From assembly GCF_011297335.1 (NCBI RefSeq), contig NZ_JAAOTJ010000001.1, positions 248,001-312,000 on the forward strand: a DNA stretch of 64,000 bases. The letters are read 5' to 3'. Made by a program: the position numbers and the translations under genes. Shown piece by piece: positions 59,470 through 64,000 of this stretch. The number at the start of each line of letters is the position of its first letter. The first letter of the stretch is position 1. The notes under the pieces were generated by a model that was not told the DNA's origin, did no database searches, and worked only from the letters and a program-made list of their open reading frames with translations. This DNA comes from Catellatospora methionotrophica. GTDB taxonomy: Bacteria > Actinomycetota > Actinomycetes > Mycobacteriales > Micromonosporaceae.

Positions 59470-62400
59470 ATGACCGCGGGGCTGATCGGGCGTGCCCACC
59501 CGGCGGCGGTGCTGCGCGACGAGGTCGCCCGCGCGATGGCCGGGCACGGCGGGCTGGTGCTGGTCGCGGGCGAGGCGGGCATCGGCAAGACGACGCTGCT
59601 CACCGCAGCGATGGCGCAGGCCCGCGCGGCCGGGGCGCTGGTAGTCGCGGGAACCTGCTGGGAAGGCGGGAGCGCGCCCGGTTTCTGGCCGTGGACGCAG
59701 GTGCTGCGGGCGATCCGCCGCGCCGTCGGCGAGGACGGCTGGGCGGCGGCCCGGCAGGCCGCCGGGCCCGGTCTGTCGGTGCTGCTCGGCGAGGCGGGCC
59801 ACGACGACGGGCTGCCCGCGCTGGAAGGCGAGTTCCCGCTGTTCGACGCGGTCACCACGGCGTTCGTCACGCTGTCGCAGCGCCGTCCGCTGGTGGTGAG
59901 CCTGGACGACCTGCACTGGGCCGACGCGGCATCGCTGCGGCTGCTCCGGTTCGCGGCGCAGCACACCTGGTCGGAGCGGGTGCTGCTGCTCGGCGCATAC
60001 CGCGACGTCGAGGTGGACTCGCCCGGCCACCCGTTGCGCGAGCCGATGCTGCCGCTGTCGGTCAAAGCGACCACGGTCACGCTCGGCGGCCTGGGCCGCG
60101 ACGAGGTCGCCGAACTGATGGCGCGTACGGCGGGGACCGTGCCGGGCCCGGAGCTGGCCGAGGAGGTGCACCGGCGCACCGGCGGCAACCCGTTCTTCGT
60201 GGAGCAGACGGCGCGGCTGTGGCACAGCGGCGGCGGGGTCACCGCGGTCGCGCCGGGGGTCCGCGACGCGCTGGCCCGGCGACTGGCGCTGCTCCCGGCG
60301 GACGTCACCGCGCTGCTGTCCGCCGCGGCGGTGCTCGGCCGGGAGTTCCCGCAGCAGGTGCTCGTGGCGACCGCGGGCATCGCGGCACCCGAGGCGGATC
60401 GGCTGCTGGCGCTGGCCGGCGAGGCCCGGCTGGTCGCGGTGCTGGACACGGGCCGCTACGGGTTCACCCACGACCTGGTCCGGGAGGCGCTGCACGACGG
60501 GCTCGGCGAGCAGGCCAGGCAGAAGACGCACGCGGCGGTGGTGAACGCGGCCGACACGTCGACGGACGTGGCGGCGCAGGTGCTGCCCGCCGATCTCGCT
60601 CGGCATGCCTACCTCGCCGGTCCGCTGCTGGAGCCCGAGATCGCGGTGGCGCGACTGCTGGCGGCGGCCACCGACGCCGGGGACCGGATGGCCACCGACG
60701 AGGCGATCGCGCACTACCGGCGGGCGCTGGAGCTGGTCCGCGAACCGGCCCAGCGGGTGCGGGTGCTGATGGCCCTGGGCCGCAGCGTGTACCACGTCGG
60801 CGACAAGGCCGAGGGCTGGCAGCTGTTCGAGCAGGCCGCCGTGGTGGCGCGGCAGACCGGCGACGGGGAACTGCTGTCCTGGGTGGCGCTGATCGTCCAC
60901 CGGCACGGCCGGGACGGCGACCCGCACACCGAGCTGCGCGAGGGGCTGCTGCGCGACGCGTACCGGCTGCTCATCGCCGACGGCGCGGACGCCGCGACAC
61001 CCGAGCAGCTGGCGCAGAGCCTGATCATGCGCACCGAGCTGCTGGCCCGGACCGGGCGCGACGACGAGGCGCTGATGTTCAGCCTGTGGGCGCGGCACGA
61101 CATCAGCTGGGGGCCGGGCGGGGCGCGCGAGCGCGAGGCGCTGACCGCCGAGATGGAGCAGGTGAGCCGCCGCTCGGCGGACACCGGCACGGAGGCGCTG
61201 GCGGCGTCGTTCCGCTGGGTGGCGCTGCTGGAACTCGGCGATCCGGGCTACCTGGAGCAGTTGCGGGCGTTCGTGGCGGCGGCCGAGCGGGACGGCAGCC
61301 CGCGCATGCGGATCTCGCTGCTGGTCGACCAGGCGATCGTGGCCACCACGACGGGCCACTTCGACCGGGTCGAGGCACTGCTGACGCAGTTGCGGGACAT
61401 CGACGGCCACGGCCATCCGGACTTCGCCTTCATGCACTACCACCTGGAGTGGGCACTGGCGATGCAGCGCGGCCGGCCCGACGAGGCGGAGCGGATCCTG
61501 GCCCGGCTGGAGGTACGCGATCACCCGTACCTGCCGCTGGTCCAGGCGATCACCGCGGTCGAGCGCGGGGACGCGGCCGGGGCGGTGCGGCTGATCGCGG
61601 CCGCTGAGGCGCGCAGCGAGCATGACCCGTACCCGACGTCGGTCACCCGGTTGTGGCTGCGCCTGCGCGCACAGCTCGCCGCCGCCACCGGTGATCCGGT
61701 CCGGTGCGCCGGGGCTCGCGAGGCGCTGACGCCGTATCGCGGTGAGTGGGCGATGTCGCTGTGGGGCTGCGATGTCAGCGGACCGCTGGACCTGTGGCTG
61801 GCCGACGTCGACGCGGCCGAGCGGCGCTGGGACGACGCCATCGCCGCGTATACAGCCGCCGCCGAGTCCGCCGACCGGATGCAGGCCAGGCCGTGGGCGG
61901 TACGCGCCCGTGCGGGCCTTATCCGGGCGCTGACCGGGCGCGGCGCACCAGGCGACGCACAGACCGCCGCCGCACTGCGAGACCAGGTGAGCCGTGACGC
62001 GGCCGAGCTGGGCATGGCGCTCCCGGCGGCCTTGGCGGGGCCGCTGGGACACGGCCCGATGCCCGCCGACCGGGCCGGGCTTGCCGGGCGCACGGACCGG
62101 GCCGACGGCACGGGACGTCATCAGCGCGCGGGCCACGCCGACAGCCCCGGTCCTGGTGAGCGCGCGGGCCACGACCGGGATGACGGCACGACCGACGTCT
62201 GCGAGTTCCGGCGCGAGGACGCGACCTGGCGACTGCGGTACGCGGGCCGCACCGTGCACCTGCCCGACGCCAAGGGCCTGCGCGACCTGCACGAGCTGCT
62301 AAGCCACCCTGGCACGGACATCCCGGCCGTGGAGCTGGCCGACCCGTCCGGCGGCGCGACGGCTGTCGCGGCGCGGCGCATGGGCGCGGACCCGGTGCTG

Positions 62401-62742
62401 GACGAGACCGCCAAGGCGCACTACCGGCAGCGGCTCACCCAGCTCGACGACGCGCTCGACGCGGCCGCCCGGCGTGACGACGCGGCCCGGCGGGCGGCGC
62501 TGGAGTCCGAACGCGACGCGCTGCTGGTGGAGCTGCGGGCGGCGGCGGGCCTGGGCGGGCGCGACCGGCGGCTCGGCGACGACGGCGAGCGGGCCCGCAA
62601 GGCGGTCACCGCCCGTATCCGCGACACCCTGCGCCGCCTCGACGAGCTGCACCCGGAACTGGCCGCGCACCTGCGCGAGAGCGTGTCCACGGGCAACGCC
62701 TGCGGCTACCACCCGCGCACGGCGCTGCCCTGGCAGCTGTGA
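59470..62742 (+). CDS. Large AAA-ATPase/TPR-type regulatory protein without HTH
   Basis: The product is 1090 aa from ATG 59470. The N-terminal AAA_16-type domain has Walker A VAGEAGIGKTTL near residue 34 and Walker B LVVSLDDLHWADA near 143, then the GGNPFFVEQ segment typical of MalT/LuxR-LAL ATPases. A long helical repeat region (about 380-860) follows. Unlike LAL regulators it has no LuxR helix-turn-helix at the end. Instead residues about 930-1090 form another domain (FRREDATWRLRYAGRTVHLP, then DAKGLRDLHELLSHPG and a coiled-coil Arg/Ala-rich end), seen in actinobacterial ATPase proteins and of unknown function. A hairpin spans its stop. Confidence 0.8.
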   Translation: MTAGLIGRAHPAAVLRDEVARAMAGHGGLVLVAGEAGIGKTTLLTAAMAQARAAGALVVAGTCWEGGSAPGFWPWTQVLRAIRRAVGEDGWAAARQAAGPGLSVLLGEAGHDDGLPALEGEFPLFDAVTTAFVTLSQRRPLVVSLDDLHWADAASLRLLRFAAQHTWSERVLLLGAYRDVEVDSPGHPLREPMLPLSVKATTVTLGGLGRDEVAELMARTAGTVPGPELAEEVHRRTGGNPFFVEQTARLWHSGGGVTAVAPGVRDALARRLALLPADVTALLSAAAVLGREFPQQVLVATAGIAAPEADRLLALAGEARLVAVLDTGRYGFTHDLVREALHDGLGEQARQKTHAAVVNAADTSTDVAAQVLPADLARHAYLAGPLLEPEIAVARLLAAATDAGDRMATDEAIAHYRRALELVREPAQRVRVLMALGRSVYHVGDKAEGWQLFEQAAVVARQTGDGELLSWVALIVHRHGRDGDPHTELREGLLRDAYRLLIADGADAATPEQLAQSLIMRTELLARTGRDDEALMFSLWARHDISWGPGGAREREALTAEMEQVSRRSADTGTEALAASFRWVALLELGDPGYLEQLRAFVAAAERDGSPRMRISLLVDQAIVATTTGHFDRVEALLTQLRDIDGHGHPDFAFMHYHLEWALAMQRGRPDEAERILARLEVRDHPYLPLVQAITAVERGDAAGAVRLIAAAEARSEHDPYPTSVTRLWLRLRAQLAAATGDPVRCAGAREALTPYRGEWAMSLWGCDVSGPLDLWLADVDAAERRWDDAIAAYTAAAESADRMQARPWAVRARAGLIRALTGRGAPGDAQTAAALRDQVSRDAAELGMALPAALAGPLGHGPMPADRAGLAGRTDRADGTGRHQRAGHADSPGPGERAGHDRDDGTTDVCEFRREDATWRLRYAGRTVHLPDAKGLRDLHELLSHPGTDIPAVELADPSGGATAVAARRMGADPVLDETAKAHYRQRLTQLDDALDAAARRDDAARRAALESERDALLVELRAAAGLGGRDRRLGDDGERARKAVTARIRDTLRRLDELHPELAAHLRESVSTGNACGYHPRTALPWQL

Positions 62743-62759
62743 CAGCGGCCAGGGCAGCG
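62723..62759. terminator. Hairpin spanning the stop of the AAA/TPR gene
   Basis: CGCTGCCCTGGC (62723-62734) and GCCAGGGCAGCG (62748-62759) are perfectly complementary with a 13-base loop containing the stop codon. It lies between two convergent genes and may end both transcripts. Confidence 0.6.
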
Positions 62760-62763
62760 TCGC

Positions 62764-63612
62764 TCACTTGCGGTTGTACCGGTGCATGGTCAGCGTGCCG
62801 AACACGACCAGGCACACCGCGCTCGCGACCAGCACCCAGGTGATCGCCCCGGCGTCGGGTGCCCCGGCCATCACCGAGCGCACCGCCGCGACCAGCAGCG
62901 TGATCGGGTTGACGTCCACGAACGCCTGCAGCCAGCCGGGCATCGTGGTGGGCTGCACGAACACGTTGCTGAGGAAGGTCAGCGGGAACAGCACCAGCAT
63001 GCTGACGCCCATCACCGACTTCTCGCTGCGCAGGATGAGGCCGAACCAGGTCCAGATCCAGGAGAACGCGAACGAGAACACGACCAGCAGCCCGATCCCG
63101 GCGGCCACGCCCATGACGCCGCCGCCGGGGCGGAAGCCGAGCACCAGGCCGACGCCCATGATGACCAGCGCGGCCAGCACGTAACGCAGCAGGTCGCCGA
63201 GGATCATGCCGACGAGCGCGGCGGGCCGCCATACGGGCAGGGTGCGGAAGCGGTCGAAGACGCCCTTCTCGATGTCGGTGTTGAGGCCGACGCCGGTGTA
63301 CATCGTGATCATGACGACGCTGGTGACCATGATGCCTGGCAGCAGGTACTGCAGGTACTCGCGCGGCGAACCGGCCAGTGCGCCGCCGAACAGGTACGTG
63401 AACATCAGCGTCATGATGATCGGGAACATCGTGACGTCGAACAGCTGCTCGGGCACGTGCTTGATCTTCAGCATGGCGCGCCAGCCGAAGGTCAGCGACG
63501 CCGACAGCGGGCCGGGCCGCCGCGGCTTCTCGCCGGGCGCGAGCACCGCGGCGATGCTCTCCGCCGAGGGCGTGTACGCCGTGGACTCCGGTGCGACGGT
63601 CGTCGTGCTCAC
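62764..63612 (-). CDS. ABC-2 type transporter permease (DrrB-like)
   Basis: The product is 282 aa from GTG 63612, which overlaps the stop of the ATPase gene (GTGA). Six membrane spans are visible. Family marks include [61 protein letters not shown] and the [20 protein letters not shown] segment. This is the daunorubicin/drug-type ABC-2 permease. It should work with the overlapping ATPase as an exporter of a hydrophobic compound. No self-evident biosynthetic genes are nearby, so the substrate is unknown. Confidence 0.9.
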   Translation of the reverse strand: MSTTTVAPESTAYTPSAESIAAVLAPGEKPRRPGPLSASLTFGWRAMLKIKHVPEQLFDVTMFPIIMTLMFTYLFGGALAGSPREYLQYLLPGIMVTSVVMITMYTGVGLNTDIEKGVFDRFRTLPVWRPAALVGMILGDLLRYVLAALVIMGVGLVLGFRPGGGVMGVAAGIGLLVVFSFAFSWIWTWFGLILRSEKSVMGVSMLVLFPLTFLSNVFVQPTTMPGWLQAFVDVNPITLLVAAVRSVMAGAPDAGAITWVLVASAVCLVVFGTLTMHRYNRK

Positions 63613-64000
63613 GCGGCCACCTCCGTGCCGGTAGCGGCCTTGGCGGCCTTGTCGGTCAGGGCCAGGAAGACCTCGTCGAGGCTGGGCTGGCCGAGGGAGA
63701 ACTCGTCGACGACGATGCCCGCCCCGGCCAGCTCGGCCAGCGCCCGGGAACCGGCCGCTGCGGCGTCCACGGCCGCGCCCGAGCCGCCGACGCGCGCGGT
63801 CAGCGCGACCGGATCGGCCTCCGGCTGCACGGTCGTGTCCAGCACCTTGGCCAGCAGGCGCTCGGCCTCCGGCCGCTGGGCCGCGTCGCGCAGCCGCAGG
63901 TGCACGGTGCCCGCCCCGATCGAGGACTTGAGCTGGCCCGGCGTGCCCTCGGCGATGACCCGGCCCTCGTCGATGACCGCGATCCGGCCCGCGAGCTGGT
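63609..64000 (-). CDS. ABC transporter ATP-binding protein (DrrA-like), C-terminal part
   Basis: Only the last ~130 codons lie in the window; the start and nucleotide-binding motifs lie beyond base 64000. The visible part begins just after the H-loop region ([20 protein letters not shown]) and continues [20 protein letters not shown] and the C-terminal DUF4162-like region ending [20 protein letters not shown], typical of DrrA ATPases. It energises export by the permease encoded right after it, with a 4-base overlap. Confidence 0.88.
   Translation of the reverse strand, partial: QLAGRIAVIDEGRVIAEGTPGQLKSSIGAGTVHLRLRDAAQRPEAERLLAKVLDTTVQPEADPVALTARVGGSGAAVDAAAAGSRALAELAGAGIVVDEFSLGQPSLDEVFLALTDKAAKAATGTEVAA

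Noticed and set aside
1-64000. CRISPR arrays, tRNA/rRNA genes, transposases, integrases, attachment sites
   Set aside because: No regularly spaced repeats, no cloverleaf-like sequences and no recombinase motifs were seen by eye on either strand.

Overview
The window is high-GC DNA with dense, often overlapping genes, GTG starts, GTGA/ATGA stop-start overlaps and several leaderless-looking promoters. Gene families such as DUF2945/DUF3140, TIR-like FxsC with FxsT, a substrate-binding/VWA fusion beside a Ser/Thr kinase, and ricin-type lectin tails on secreted enzymes point to a filamentous actinomycete. Micromonosporaceae is my best guess, partly because of the GGAAGGGCACC-type intergenic hairpins; that placement is inference. 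No tRNA, rRNA, CRISPR array, transposase or integrase was seen.

Left part (1-19.4 kb): mixed housekeeping and stress genes. It holds a truncated sensor kinase, a P-loop protein, a nitroreductase, a nucleoside deaminase, a YgiC/YgiB-like pair (ATP-grasp enzyme plus lipoprotein), a NUDIX hydrolase coupled to a histidine phosphatase, an ArsR-type regulator and membrane proteins. A cytochrome P450 overlaps its own ferredoxin. A TetR regulator sits between a DHA2-type exporter and a UPF0104 membrane protein; two nearly identical 15-nt operator-like sites flank tetR with identical spacing to the next start. A DUF998 protein, a second MFS exporter, the DUF2945/DUF3140 pair and a VWA protein follow.

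Centre (19.4-37.2 kb): the outstanding feature is a three-gene operon on the minus strand encoding an insecticidal toxin complex (Tc toxin). A fused TcB-TcC protein (2494 aa: SpvB, FG-GAP/TcdB, RHS cage, variable C-terminus) is followed by a TcA split into an N-terminal shell protein (2313 aa) and a C-terminal pore/TcB-binding protein (1106 aa). The variable C-terminus carries E...D...QxK residues suggestive of a nuclease fold, and no immunity gene is seen. A secreted ThuA-ricin lectin protein lies just upstream, on the same strand but separated by a strong terminator.

Right part (38.9-64 kb): a Ser/Thr kinase with a substrate-binding/VWA protein is followed by a coupled TIR-like / FxsC / FxsT block (the last a 1279-aa ParA-TIR-NB-ARC-TPR protein) without the radical SAM enzyme or FxSxx peptide that normally accompany it. 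After that come two alpha/beta hydrolases, a GGDEF-EAL protein, a LacI-type-operator-controlled pectinesterase, a DinB-like protein, a secreted 5'-nucleotidase, a VOC protein, a secreted EEP-family protein, a large AAA/TPR regulator and the start of a DrrAB-type ABC exporter. Several convergent gene pairs are separated by long, nearly perfect hairpins.
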